NCBI RefSeq assembly: GCF_023017105.1
Contig: NZ_JALKEV010000002.1
Coordinates: 62,001 to 126,000, forward strand
Reading direction: 5' to 3'
Origin: Halalkalibacter sp. APA_J-10(15)
GTDB taxonomy: Bacteria; Bacillota; Bacilli; Bacillales; Bacillaceae_D
Length of the DNA stretch: 64,000 nucleotides
The translations under genes and the position numbers were made by a program. Position 1 is the stretch's first letter; each line of letters begins with the position of its first letter. Shown one piece after another: positions 1 to 8,633 of the stretch. The notes beneath the pieces were generated by a model that saw only the letters and a program-made list of their open reading frames with translations, made no database searches and was not told the origin of the DNA.

Positions 1-153
1 TTCCTTTTGATACGATTGAACCTTCACTTCACTTTGATCATTGATTTCGATACTAAATAGCTCATGCTCCTGAATTAACTGAAATGCAACTGTTTGAATT
101 AATTGCTGCACTCCAGCTGGTGATTCTTCGACTAACAATAAACCAATCTTCAT
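1..153 (-). CDS. Unidentified protein, N-terminal 51 codons
   Basis: The gene runs off the left edge. The ATG at 151-153 is preceded by AAAGGGGTG seven bases upstream, a good ribosome binding site. The readable N-terminus starts MKIGLLLVEESPAGVQQLIQ and is otherwise acidic and polar, with no signal peptide or membrane segment. I do not recognise the family. It lies 15 bases downstream of the oxidoreductase gene on the same strand, so the two are probably cotranscribed. Confidence 0.6.
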   Translation of the reverse strand, partial: MKIGLLLVEESPAGVQQLIQTVAFQLIQEHELFSIEINDQSEVKVQSYQKE

Positions 154-168
154 TAATTAGCACCCCTT

Positions 169-1158
169 TTAATCTGACAAATCAGCAGAATATGTAACGC
201 CTATTTGTCTTCTTGCTTCTTCTAAAATTAGAGCGGTTTCGACTGAATATTCTAATTTATTACACGCTACTTCCTTCTCTCCGTTTTGAATAGCTTCAAT
301 AAAAACTCGTGCTTCATCGAACATCGCTTCCTCATCTTGTGGTGCACTTATATCCTCTACACGACCATCACGATAATGAATATGAACCCTTTCAGGCGTA
401 TGTATTTTATCAATGATAATTGAACCATCTTCACCTTGTATTTCAGTCGGAAGTGCTGAATCTGTAATTTTTGAATACATAATAACCGCTTCCATACTGT
501 CATATTGTAACAACAAACTACCTTGCCCATCTACACCTGATTTTAATAAATGCCCGATTGCTTTCACCTCATTAGGACGGCCGAACATTGCAACGGTTGG
601 AAATACACAATAGATCCCAATGTCCATTAATGCACCATTTGAAAATTCAGGCTTAAATGCATTTAAAACAGTCCCCGCTTTATACGCGTCATACCGAGAC
701 GAATATTGGCAAAAGCTCGTTACAAATCGGCGGATCGTTCCTATTTTATGTAAATGTTCTTTTAGCACTAAAAAGTTAGGCAACGCTGTTGTTTTTAAGC
801 CCTCCATTAGTAAAACGTCCTCTTTTTTCGCAACATGAATCATTTCTTTAACCTCAGAGCTGTTAGAAGCCATCGGTTTTTCACAAAGAACATGCTTCTT
901 ATTCTTCATCATCAAAATCGCTTGCTTTTTATGAAATGAATTTGGGCTTGCGATATAGACAGCATCTACTTCCTCACATTGAGCTAATTCTTCTAAGCTA
1001 GTAAATATGCGGTGAACTTGATGCTTGCTTGCAAACTCCTCTGCTCTTTCCTTCGTTCTTGAATAGATAGCTGTTAATTGAAATCCCTCAACTTTAGTAG
1101 CAGCTGAAATAAATCGATCTGTAATCCAATTAGTCCCTATCACTGCAAAACGTACCAT
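169..1158 (-). CDS. Gfo/Idh/MocA-family oxidoreductase (YulF-like)
   Basis: Predicted cytosolic NAD(P)-dependent sugar or inositol dehydrogenase-like enzyme of 329 aa, the usual length. The N-terminal Rossmann fold starts with VIGTNWI (residues 6-12), and the family lysine is in CEKPMA (E93-K94-P95). The C-terminal half fits the Gfo/Idh/MocA C-terminal domain. The N-terminus resembles B. subtilis YulF. The start has AGGAGG five bases before ATG. It is the first or middle gene of a minus-strand run behind the kinase at 1174, with 15-base gaps either side. The substrate cannot be read from the sequence. Confidence 0.85.
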   Translation of the reverse strand: MVRFAVIGTNWITDRFISAATKVEGFQLTAIYSRTKERAEEFASKHQVHRIFTSLEELAQCEEVDAVYIASPNSFHKKQAILMMKNKKHVLCEKPMASNSSEVKEMIHVAKKEDVLLMEGLKTTALPNFLVLKEHLHKIGTIRRFVTSFCQYSSRYDAYKAGTVLNAFKPEFSNGALMDIGIYCVFPTVAMFGRPNEVKAIGHLLKSGVDGQGSLLLQYDSMEAVIMYSKITDSALPTEIQGEDGSIIIDKIHTPERVHIHYRDGRVEDISAPQDEEAMFDEARVFIEAIQNGEKEVACNKLEYSVETALILEEARRQIGVTYSADLSD

Positions 1159-1173
1159 AACATCCTCCTAATT

Positions 1174-3351
1174 CTAATCTAGTTGCTGATGATTATTGGC
1201 TTCCTCTTGGTACAAAGGTAAAGTAACTGTCACCGTAGTACCAACTTGTTCCTTACTATAAATGTCTATGAAACCATAGTGACTGTCAATGATTTTTTTC
1301 GTGACCATCAACCCAAGTCCAGTTCCTTTCTCCTTTAACGTATAAAATGGTTCCCCTAACTTATCAATTAAATGCGCTGGAATTCCACAGCCTTGATCTT
1401 TAATAATGATGGAAACCATACCATCATTCGATATCCGAATATTCGTAACGATTTTTCCGCCATCATTCATTGCTTCAATAGCGTTTTTATATACATTAAT
1501 AAACACTTGTCTCATTTGATTTTTATCTGCATAAATGTATGGAGTTTCTATTTCCTGTTCAACATATAATTCAACATTGTTTAATATGGCCTGAGGCTTC
1601 AAGAAACGATTAACATTTAAAATAAGTTCATATACATTCTCTTTCTGATATTGGATAGCTTCAGGCTTTGATACAGCCATAAATTCATTTGTAATCATCT
1701 CAAGACGATCAATCTCATTTGAAATAATGGACATATATTCTTGATTAACGCTTTTTGAGCTTTGTTGAATTAATTGAAGAAACCCCTTTATAGTCGTTAA
1801 TGGATTTCGAATTTCATGGGCAAATCCAGCTGCTAATTCTCCAACAACGGAAAGCTTTTCCGATTTGCGCAAAAGCTCTTCCGTTTTAATTGCGGTCGTA
1901 ATATCTGAGCACGTACCGACTATCTCAATCACTTGCCCATTTTCGTATTTTGGGAATAAACTCAATAGAAAAGTATAATCCATAAATTTCATTTGAAAGA
2001 CTTGCTCCTTGCCACCCCATGCCTTCTCATAATAAGATTCCAACTTTGTTGTATATTTGATAGGTAGAAAATCATTCAACTCTTTTCCTATAAGTGATTT
2101 AAATGGTATCTTTTGTATTCTTAATAATTTGCCATCGATTAACGGATGAATAAAACGGCCATGCTCTCTACGAACTCTAAATATAATTCCATTGTGCAGT
2201 TCGACTGCCTCTTGTAGCTCTTTTCGTGCCTTAATCACTTCTGCTTCTGCTTGTTTTTGTTCTGTAATGTCCCTTAATATCGCTGCATATAACGTTTCCC
2301 CGCCTCTTTTAATCATGGAGGTTGATATACTTATATCAATAAGGGCAAGATCCTTTCGCTTACGCTTCGTTTGAAAGTTGATAACAGGAACACCTTTATC
2401 AAGCTGCTGTAACAATCCTCTATATTCAATCATTAAATCAGCTGGAATTAACGATGCCACAGTTAAGTCATCCTCATCTGTATAACCAAACATTTGTTTA
2501 AACCCACTGTTACTTCTAACAATGGATAAATCCTTACGGTACACAACAATGGCATCACCGGAATGCTCGAATAACAGCTCTAGCTCATTATCGATAGAGT
2601 GTATATCAGTATTTTCCTCTAATCTTTTAAAAAATGAAAGAACGGCGTAACCTAAAAATAAAACAGCAATCACCTTAAACGCACCGGCGTACAAAATAGC
2701 TATTCCTACTGAAAAAAGGCTCAATACAACGAATAAAAAACTCAATATCATAAAAGTAAGGGACAAAATTAATGGATTAATGAGTTTGATATTTTTCTGT
2801 TTGTGCCATCTAACCATGAAATAAAGAAGTGGAAGATAGATAGAAACCATGAAGCTATATAATGCAATAGCTAATCTTTCATAATCCATATAAGACTGAG
2901 AAAACATGAAAGAAATAAATATAAAAAAAACAATGCTAATAAGCCAGCCAAACTTTTTATCTGGCTTTAATGTAGCGACAACGGTTACAAAAATCATCCA
3001 CTCTAAAAATAATATAAAGATCACCGTTCCACTTAAATACAATTGATCCCCTAAAATGACAGCCAAAATATGAGATGAATACGCTAGGATAAGCAATAAA
3101 AATAAAAAAAGGTAGAGCAATGAACTAAAAGTCTGTGAATTTAAAATTCTTTTTAGGCAATAAATGAACAGCAGAAAATAAATGACTAACACCGCACAAA
3201 CAAAAACATATTCAATAACATTCTGTTCCATTATATCTCCTATCTCCCGAGAAGGATTTAGAAAAATAAGGCTAATCACGACGTACACTACAAGCATGAT
3301 GATAACGATTTGACTAATTGGGTGCTGGAGTTTTAAAAGTGAAATACCCAT
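1174..3351 (-). CDS. Membrane-bound PAS histidine kinase (sporulation-kinase type)
   Basis: About 725 aa. Residues ~5-240 form some seven membrane segments, followed by two PAS-like domains (~259-369 and ~380-486, each ending in a D-I-T motif), a HisKA box HEIRNPLTTIKGF with phospho-acceptor ~H512, and a HATPase domain with DQGCGIP and GTGLGL. The layout suits Kin-type kinases that feed the Spo0 phosphorelay, but no response regulator is nearby, so the target is inferred. I chose the ATG at 3351 because AAGGAG lies just upstream; a longer reading frame starts at 3423 but overlaps the preceding kinase and lacks such a site. Confidence 0.85.
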   Translation of the reverse strand: MGISLLKLQHPISQIVIIMLVVYVVISLIFLNPSREIGDIMEQNVIEYVFVCAVLVIYFLLFIYCLKRILNSQTFSSLLYLFLFLLLILAYSSHILAVILGDQLYLSGTVIFILFLEWMIFVTVVATLKPDKKFGWLISIVFFIFISFMFSQSYMDYERLAIALYSFMVSIYLPLLYFMVRWHKQKNIKLINPLILSLTFMILSFLFVVLSLFSVGIAILYAGAFKVIAVLFLGYAVLSFFKRLEENTDIHSIDNELELLFEHSGDAIVVYRKDLSIVRSNSGFKQMFGYTDEDDLTVASLIPADLMIEYRGLLQQLDKGVPVINFQTKRKRKDLALIDISISTSMIKRGGETLYAAILRDITEQKQAEAEVIKARKELQEAVELHNGIIFRVRREHGRFIHPLIDGKLLRIQKIPFKSLIGKELNDFLPIKYTTKLESYYEKAWGGKEQVFQMKFMDYTFLLSLFPKYENGQVIEIVGTCSDITTAIKTEELLRKSEKLSVVGELAAGFAHEIRNPLTTIKGFLQLIQQSSKSVNQEYMSIISNEIDRLEMITNEFMAVSKPEAIQYQKENVYELILNVNRFLKPQAILNNVELYVEQEIETPYIYADKNQMRQVFINVYKNAIEAMNDGGKIVTNIRISNDGMVSIIIKDQGCGIPAHLIDKLGEPFYTLKEKGTGLGLMVTKKIIDSHYGFIDIYSKEQVGTTVTVTLPLYQEEANNHQQLD

Positions 3352-3382
3352 AAGCTCTCCTTCTCTCATCTTTCCTATCCCA

Positions 3383-4795
3383 CTATGAGGGAATTGGTAA
3401 TGTAATTTGAAAGGTTGTTCCACTGTTCAATTCACTACGAACTTGAACATGCCCTCCTAAGTTCTCAATAATCCCATACGTTACCATTAGACCAAGCCCC
3501 GTCCCCTTTTCTTTTGTTGTATAAAATGGCTGTCCTAATTTCGCAAGCTTATCCTCAGAGATCCCTTTCCCTTGATCGATGACTTCAACAATTGCATCGC
3601 CATCTTCCATACTAGAACGAATCGTAATTTCGCCCCCTTTAGGCATTGCATCGATTCCATTTTTTATTAGATTAATAAATACTTGCTTCAATTCATTTTC
3701 ATCACACTTAACAAAGACAGGCCCATTAAGGTCTGTTACTATTTGCACATTCTCAATTATACATTGAGGCTCCAATATACTTTTAACTTGAGTCAAAATT
3801 TGATTAAGATCATGCTTTTCTAAATGCTTCACTTGTGGCTTTGCCAGCAGGAGCAGCTCATTCAAAATAATTTCAATTCTTGAAAACTCCTCCGACATAA
3901 TTGAATAATAGATTTGCTTAGCCGATTCCCCCGATTGAATAAGCTGAAGAAACCCTTTTAATGAGGTTAATGGATTTCGAATTTCATGGGCAATTCCTGC
4001 AGCCATCTGCCCTACAAGTGACAGCTTCTCTGAATTTTGCATATACTCTTGGGATTTCTTAAGCTCAGTAACATCTCTAAATATCACAACCGTGCCTTTA
4101 TATTGAGCATTTTCATAAATTGGGTTAATCGTATATTCAACATCAAATTGTTGTCCATCTTTTCTAGAAAATTGATCTTCTCTTACTTGCAGAGTTCCAC
4201 CATTTTCAACAGCCTGAAGAAATGGACTTGTAACAGCATCTTTGTCTCCTTTTAATTTCAAAATGACTTCTTGAATTCTTCGACCAATCATATCATCCTG
4301 CTTACAGCCAAGCATATTTTCAGAAGCACGATTCCAAAAGACAATTGTACCATCTGGATTTAGTCCGAATATGCCTTCGTTGATTGAGTCTAAAATAAGT
4401 TGATGCATATGATTTAATTCATTTAACTCTTTTTCCTTTTTTAATTTCAAACTAATATCAAAAATATCGACATGGTAATAAGAGGTTTGTCCCATTTCTA
4501 ACATGATTATATGCAACGAAACCCACAGAACCTTCCCGTTTTTATGAACAAATCGTTGATCAATAACTAATTTATCCGTAATGTCGGAGGGGGTGTTAAA
4601 CAATGATGTCGTCTTATTTAAATCATCAGGATGTGAAACAATATCAAATGCTGAATGCTCAAGTTCCTCTTTGCTATAGCCCGTAATTATGCTTAATGCT
4701 TTATTCACCTTAAACCACTGGCCATCTAATGTCATAATTGCTTTTCCAGAAGAAGCGTTTTCAAAGGCATCTCGATATAAGTTTGTATGATCCAT
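3383..4795 (-). CDS. Soluble PAS-PAS histidine kinase (sporulation-kinase type)
   Basis: 470 aa with no membrane segment. PAS domain 1 spans ~5-120, PAS domain 2 ~125-245, the HisKA box GIAHEIRNPLTSLKGF carries ~H270, and the ATPase domain shows DQGKGISEDKL and GTGLGLMVTYGI. The H-box is nearly identical to that of the adjacent membrane kinase, suggesting paralogues acting on the same partner. Its stop is 31 bases before the next kinase start, so they form an operon. A role in sporulation signalling is inferred from family resemblance only; stimulus unknown. Confidence 0.85.
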   Translation of the reverse strand: MDHTNLYRDAFENASSGKAIMTLDGQWFKVNKALSIITGYSKEELEHSAFDIVSHPDDLNKTTSLFNTPSDITDKLVIDQRFVHKNGKVLWVSLHIIMLEMGQTSYYHVDIFDISLKLKKEKELNELNHMHQLILDSINEGIFGLNPDGTIVFWNRASENMLGCKQDDMIGRRIQEVILKLKGDKDAVTSPFLQAVENGGTLQVREDQFSRKDGQQFDVEYTINPIYENAQYKGTVVIFRDVTELKKSQEYMQNSEKLSLVGQMAAGIAHEIRNPLTSLKGFLQLIQSGESAKQIYYSIMSEEFSRIEIILNELLLLAKPQVKHLEKHDLNQILTQVKSILEPQCIIENVQIVTDLNGPVFVKCDENELKQVFINLIKNGIDAMPKGGEITIRSSMEDGDAIVEVIDQGKGISEDKLAKLGQPFYTTKEKGTGLGLMVTYGIIENLGGHVQVRSELNSGTTFQITLPIPS

Positions 4796-5025
4796 TCATC
4801 TTCCTCCAAGTCCTATTTGTTCTCTAATAAGAATTATACGCTATTTTTCAACATAAAAAAGACATTGACGGAAAATATTGATAAAAATATGAGATTTGTC
4901 AATAGGCGTCTATAATAGACAGCATTTTTAGAGTTTAAGTAACATATTTTGACTTCTTTTGATCAATTGATCGTATGTTTTTCTTGAATCATGAACAAAA
5001 TAAACTGAAAAAATCATAAAAATTG

Positions 5026-5069
5026 GAGGTCACCAAAAAAGTTAAAAACCAAACTTTTTCAGTGCCCTC
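5026..5069 (+). promoter_or_regulatory. Leader hairpin before lipoprotein gene
   Basis: GAGGtCAC...AAAAAGTT pairs with AACTTTTT...GTGcCCTC to give a long interrupted stem directly upstream of the true ribosome binding site at 5078-5082. The 5' arm contains a GGAGG that would be sequestered. There is no T-run, so it is not an obvious terminator. Confidence 0.4.
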
Positions 5070-5091
5070 ATTGAAATGGAGGTTTTTTATT

Positions 5092-5739
5092 TTGAAGAAA
5101 AACTGGCTCTATCTACTTCTTATGATTATGACTGTTCTTCTGCTTATTTCATGTGGTGCTGAACAACAGGAAGAGCAAATAGAGGAAGATGCAGACCAGC
5201 AAGAGCTAGAGGAAACAGGGGAAACTGAGAGAGATGAGGAAGAGCAGGTATTAGATGAAGCAACTGGTCATGATGAAGGAGATGTAGTTGAAAACGAAGG
5301 AGGCACCTTTACACTCATTTCCAAGCAAGATGATATTGAGTCCCAAGAGACAGGACCAATGATTGTCGACATCACACAAATCAACGCAAGTTCAGGTCAA
5401 CTCCAGGGGGATCTAGCTGATTTTTTGGAAACAACTGAAATTGAATACATTCAAGTTGATATGGAAGTTGAAAACACATCAGACGACACGATCTTCTTCT
5501 ATCCTGGACAAGCGACCATAACGACAAATACGGGAGAGCAGCTTGAATCTGATATGTGGCTTTCCGATCATATCGATGGAGAATTTATTGGAGCCGTCCG
5601 AAAGTCAGGCTCGCAGTTTTTCATTCTAGAAAATTCTACTGCTGATGAAATCGAAACAGTTCGAATCATCATAAACGCTCCCCATAACGAAGAATGGGAG
5701 GATACCGGTGACAAGATTGACTTCACGGTTGAATTTTAA
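5092..5739 (+). CDS. Acidic lipoprotein, DUF4352/DUF5068-like
   Basis: A 215-aa predicted surface lipoprotein starting at TTG 5092, with GGAGG nine bases upstream. The signal segment KKNWLYLLLMIMTVLLLISC ends in a lipobox with Cys21. A very acidic linker (runs of E, D and Q, residues ~25-75) leads to a globular domain with the motif TGPMIVDITQI and a C-terminal beta-rich region, as in telokin-like DUF4352/DUF5068 proteins. A shared T-G-P-x-x-V motif links it to the lipoprotein at 6520-7110, suggesting paralogy. An in-frame start at 5023 would hide the signal peptide, so I rejected it. Function unknown. Confidence 0.75.
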   Translation: MKKNWLYLLLMIMTVLLLISCGAEQQEEQIEEDADQQELEETGETERDEEEQVLDEATGHDEGDVVENEGGTFTLISKQDDIESQETGPMIVDITQINASSGQLQGDLADFLETTEIEYIQVDMEVENTSDDTIFFYPGQATITTNTGEQLESDMWLSDHIDGEFIGAVRKSGSQFFILENSTADEIETVRIIINAPHNEEWEDTGDKIDFTVEF

Positions 5740-5796
5740 AGTTCACTTAAAAAGAACAAATCAACTTTTTTAGCATTTCGATTCACAAGAGTATCT

Positions 5797-5822
5797 AAAA
5801 GGGGGGAGATTCTCCCCTTTCA
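5797..5822. terminator. Inverted repeat between convergent genes
   Basis: AAAGGGG...CCCCTTT stem, with T-rich flank on the minus strand and TTT on the plus strand. It sits after the lipoprotein gene and the opposing small ORF, so probably bidirectional. Confidence 0.5.
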
Positions 5823-5837
5823 GACACTCCATTCATC

Positions 5838-6014
5838 CTATGCTAACGCTTCCTCCTCTTTTTTGAAAAAGGCTTTCATTGCATGATATACGTCAGCTTT
5901 CTCCTTTAAAATAAAGTGACGAAATCGCATATCATCAATGTTCTTATAGGCACTCATGAGTGTAGAATGGCGACTGTATTGATTCACTTCTCTCAGGAGT
6001 ATACGAATGATCAA
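5838..6014 (-). CDS. Small soluble protein or gene remnant (58 aa)
   Basis: An open frame from TTG 6014 to TAG 5838. Its TTG overlaps the TGA stop of the preceding gene as TTGA, which would allow translational coupling. The product (containing [20 protein letters not shown] and ending KKEEEALA) is charged and helical, with no membrane segment. It reads like real coding sequence, but its start is weak, so it may be the 3' end of a truncated gene. Family not recognised. Confidence 0.4.
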   Translation of the reverse strand: MIIRILLREVNQYSRHSTLMSAYKNIDDMRFRHFILKEKADVYHAMKAFFKKEEEALA

Positions 6015-6247
6015 GTATTTATTTTTTCTTCTATCTCTTTTATACTATGTACGAGTTCTTTTTGAGTCCTTAAAATTTCACTATTTAGCTTTTGAAGTTC
6101 TTTTTTATTTTGAATGGTTTGTTTAAAATCTGAAAGTGACTCTTCTAAAATACTATTTGCTTTTTTCTGTTCTTTTTTCATCGAAATAAAACCCACAATA
6201 AAAATCAGAATGATTGCAGTCAAAATTAACCACATTTTAGAATTCAC
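6011..6247 (-). CDS. Small membrane-anchored coiled-coil protein (78 aa)
   Basis: One N-terminal membrane helix (residues ~5-23, [18 protein letters not shown]) followed by a heptad-rich charged helix ending KEIEEKINT. Topology suggests a single anchor with a cytoplasmic coiled coil. It is a paralogue of the upstream gene 6257-6481, 9 bases away: same length, architecture and LxxTQKExxxxxKxI pattern. A frameshifted relative lies at 27649-27809. Function unknown. Confidence 0.6.
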   Translation of the reverse strand: MNSKMWLILTAIILIFIVGFISMKKEQKKANSILEESLSDFKQTIQNKKELQKLNSEILRTQKELVHSIKEIEEKINT

Positions 6248-6256
6248 CTCAATCCC

Positions 6257-6481
6257 TTAATTTAATCTATTCCGAATATCTTTTACAACCTCTAGCATTT
6301 CTTTTTGTGTTTTTAATAATTCTCTCTGTATTTCTATCGTCTCTTTTTGATTTTGTATTGATTCTTTTACATCAATTTGTGAATCATCAACTTTTTCTTC
6401 GGCCTTGTTCTCAAATTTCCTCATTGATACGATTATACAAAATAAAGCGATAATAACGATCCAATACATAACATCAAGCAT
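6257..6481 (-). CDS. Small membrane-anchored coiled-coil protein (74 aa)
   Basis: N-terminal membrane helix (~5-20) then a long amphipathic coiled coil containing ESIQNQKETIEIQRELLKTQ. AGGAG stands ten bases before the ATG. Forms a tandem paralogous pair with 6011-6247 and lies 38 bases downstream of the lipoprotein gene, so the three are probably one transcript. No enzymatic motif is present. Confidence 0.6.
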   Translation of the reverse strand: MLDVMYWIVIIALFCIIVSMRKFENKAEEKVDDSQIDVKESIQNQKETIEIQRELLKTQKEMLEVVKDIRNRLN

Positions 6482-6519
6482 ATTTTTATTCTCTCCTTTT
6501 ATTCATTTTAATTCAAAAG

Positions 6520-7110
6520 TTATTCAAAGCTAACGTCAACTTCCAAATCTTCACTCATTGGTTCTCCTTCATATTCTGGGCTATGTACGATAAATGTCAC
6601 CTTTTCAATATCTTCCAATGAAACATCCCCCAATTCAAAGGAAACACTAATTAACGTATCTGATGCTCCTCGTAAATTATATGAATAGAGTGCACTGCTA
6701 AATAATTCATCCATGTTTATTAATGGCTCTTCTTCATTTATTCTTAATTTTGGATAATGATGGTCAAATTCAATCCCATCACCAATTTCACCTTCCAAAT
6801 CCATTTTCATTAAAAAGTTGGCATATTTATATTCCGTTTCCTCGGAGGTATACTCATTAGCATCAAAATGCCCTTTTAATAATTGTACTTCCTCAATCAC
6901 TACATTCAATGGTCCAGTCTGGTACTCTCCTAAATCATCCGCATTTTCCACGCGATAAAACTCTCCCCATTCACCCCACCAACCGTTCTCTCTTCCTTCA
7001 CCAATCATTTCAAAAGATTCTGTTGTTCCCTCCATATCATCTGTTTCTGCACACGCCGTTATAACAATCATTAATAAACTAATAGCTAATAATTTGTAAA
7101 TTAATTTCAT
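6520..7110 (-). CDS. Lipoprotein, DUF4352/DUF5068-like
   Basis: 196 aa. The signal peptide MKLIYKLLAISLLMIVITAC ends in a lipobox with Cys20. The mature part is acidic, with a central YQTGPLNVVIEEVQLLKGHF segment that parallels the TGPMIVDITQ segment of the lipoprotein at 5092-5739, so the two flanking lipoproteins are probably distant paralogues. Predicted to be anchored on the outer face of the membrane. First gene of the operon with the two small coiled-coil proteins downstream. Role unknown. Confidence 0.7.
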   Translation of the reverse strand: MKLIYKLLAISLLMIVITACAETDDMEGTTESFEMIGEGRENGWWGEWGEFYRVENADDLGEYQTGPLNVVIEEVQLLKGHFDANEYTSEETEYKYANFLMKMDLEGEIGDGIEFDHHYPKLRINEEEPLINMDELFSSALYSYNLRGASDTLISVSFELGDVSLEDIEKVTFIVHSPEYEGEPMSEDLEVDVSFE

Positions 7111-7503
7111 ATATCGATACCGCCTTTATTGGGAATATTTACATGAAATCAATTTTAACATACTATATAATTTTTTAGTGGAGATTATGTTACTAATAAG
7201 AGGAAATAACCGCCGGTTTCATTCTATAAGTGCACTTTACTGACTGTCCCTAAAGGGGACTCTGAATTGACCGTGAATCGTTCCCTTCTATTTCTTATCT
7301 TTAAATGGATCTACATAAATCGAGGTTTTCTTATTTATATCGAAGAAACGGACCTATTGAGTGTCTTCTTTTTGTTGAACAGTATCGTTACACTATGTAA
7401 TAGATAGATCTATTGTTTTATCGTAATTTCTTATTCAACCTAAGCACCCTTTACTTTAAGTGAACTATTCACAAAATATCATTACTCCTAAGTCTCAAAT
7501 CGC
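7111..7503. other. Non-coding stretch between lipoprotein and toxin pair
   Basis: About 390 bases without a convincing gene. It contains one clear palindromic repeat copy (7430-7475) and a weaker related segment near 7371-7392 (TTGAACAGTATCGTTAC). Nothing else could be assigned. Confidence 0.5.
7430..7475 (-). repeat. Oriented palindromic repeat, copy A
   Basis: Minus strand: TTGTGAATAGTTCACTTAA, then AAAGGGTGC, then TTGAATAAG. This is the long form of the family with the TTGTGAA left arm. Confidence 0.6.
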
Positions 7504-7533
7504 TTATAAAAATCATAATTAATCTGATATAAT
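7504..7533 (+). promoter_or_regulatory. Extended -10 promoter for toxin pair
   Basis: TGaTATAAT with perfect -10 hexamer at 7528-7533 and the extended TG at 7525-7526, 22 bases before the ATG at 7556. The -35 region is poor. Confidence 0.55.
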
Positions 7534-7555
7534 TTAAAGAAAGGTGGTGTTCCTT

Positions 7556-7747
7556 ATGTTAGAACAAAACAATGAACCTAAGAGAAAATACGAATGGTTA
7601 AGTAAATGGGTTAAAATGACTGGTGAACGGGCGAGAATTGACGCTAAGGTTAATAACACATATATTGTATATGAAAAAGACGGAATGCTTGTAAAGGAAT
7701 TCCCTAATGGTGATATTGTTCCATTGAACAAAAATGGTGACTCGTAA
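7556..7747 (+). CDS. Putative antitoxin / partner of zeta-type kinase (63 aa)
   Basis: A small basic-acidic mixed protein starting at ATG 7556, with AAAGGTGGTG seven bases upstream. It has no membrane segment; the C-terminal half (IVYEKDGMLVKEFPNGDIVP) looks like a short beta-hairpin domain. Its TAA overlaps the ATG of the zeta-like gene as TAATG, so the two are translationally coupled. Position and size suggest the antitoxin of the pair, but the sequence is not similar to classical epsilon antitoxins, so this is inference. Confidence 0.55.
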   Translation: MLEQNNEPKRKYEWLSKWVKMTGERARIDAKVNNTYIVYEKDGMLVKEFPNGDIVPLNKNGDS

Positions 7748-8337
7748 TGCATAGCTACAAACCTATATTCTTTGTATTTGCGGGTAATAACGGAAGCGGT
7801 AAAAGCACTATACGCAACTTAATTATTGATAAAATTGGTATTGATATTAATATCGATCCAGATGCTATCGCTCGAAGAATTGACCCAGAAAACCCAGAGA
7901 AGAATAGAGTTTCAGCAGGTAAGGAAGTCATTAAATCTGTCAATAAGTACATCAAAGAGGGTAAAGACTTTTCTATTGAAACAACTCTTGCTGGTAAAAA
8001 TGCTATTAAACAAATGCAAAAAGCTAAAGAGATGGGCTATGAAATAACCATGTTTTATGTTGCATTAAATAATGTCCATCAAAACATAGAAAGGGTTGCC
8101 ATGAGAGTGAAGAATGGCGGTCATCATATCCCTACTGAAGATATTATCAGAAGGAATAAAACTTCTTTTAAGCATCTCTATGACTATGCATATATGATTG
8201 ACAACCTTGTATTAATTGATAACAGTGAAGAAGATGGGGAAATTGTGCTTGAAGTAAATAATGGCTTCATTACTTACGAAGCAACCTACCTTCCAGAATG
8301 GACCCATCCTGTTCGGAAGCAATTTGAAAAGGATTAA
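7747..8337 (+). CDS. Zeta-toxin-like P-loop kinase
   Basis: 196 aa with a Walker A motif AGNNGSGKST near the N-terminus and INIDPDAIARRIDPE, matching the zeta-toxin/PezT-like ATPase fold. In characterised zeta toxins the enzyme phosphorylates UDP-N-acetylglucosamine and blocks wall synthesis; here the substrate is not known. It follows the small partner gene with overlapping stop/start and ends in a good terminator, forming a compact two-gene unit. Zeta-like kinases also exist as stand-alone housekeeping enzymes, so the toxin role is not certain. Confidence 0.7.
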   Translation: MHSYKPIFFVFAGNNGSGKSTIRNLIIDKIGIDINIDPDAIARRIDPENPEKNRVSAGKEVIKSVNKYIKEGKDFSIETTLAGKNAIKQMQKAKEMGYEITMFYVALNNVHQNIERVAMRVKNGGHHIPTEDIIRRNKTSFKHLYDYAYMIDNLVLIDNSEEDGEIVLEVNNGFITYEATYLPEWTHPVRKQFEKD

Positions 8338-8344
8338 ATGATCA

Positions 8345-8380
8345 AGCCGATCTTCTAGCTTAAAGAAAATCGGCTTTTTA
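8345..8380 (+). terminator. Rho-independent terminator of zeta-type unit
   Basis: AGCCGAT ... ATCGGCT stem followed by TTTTT, directly after the stop codon. Confidence 0.85.
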
Positions 8381-8411
8381 TTATCCAACTCCACCGATAA
8401 AACAATAAATT

Positions 8412-8450
8412 TTATTGAAGATAAGCACCCGTTAGTTTAGAGTCGACTAA
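8412..8450 (-). repeat. Oriented palindromic repeat, copy B
   Basis: Minus strand: AAACTAACGGGTGCTTATC, then TTCAATAA. It lies downstream of the metallophosphoesterase gene in that gene's orientation. Between it and 8633 a short hydrophobic open frame is visible (about 8486-8600, minus) but it has no start signal. Confidence 0.65.
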
Positions 8451-8633
8451 TACTAAAATGTGACATCATCCATTTTTAATTACATATTTAAAAAGTAAAA
8501 AAAAATTACTATAATAAGAACTAATGAATAGATAACAGCCCCATATACTATTTTACCAAATAAAGAATCTAACAAAACATCAAAGGATGGGATACCTATA
8601 GCTTAAAACTTCTTATTTTATTGATTGATTTTC

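Noticed and set aside
3352-3423. Longer N-terminus for the membrane kinase (start at 3423)
   Set aside because: Would overlap the upstream kinase and lacks an RBS; ATG 3351 has AAGGAG.
5023-5091. Upstream start for the first lipoprotein
   Set aside because: It would bury the lipoprotein signal peptide; TTG 5092 has GGAGG at correct spacing.
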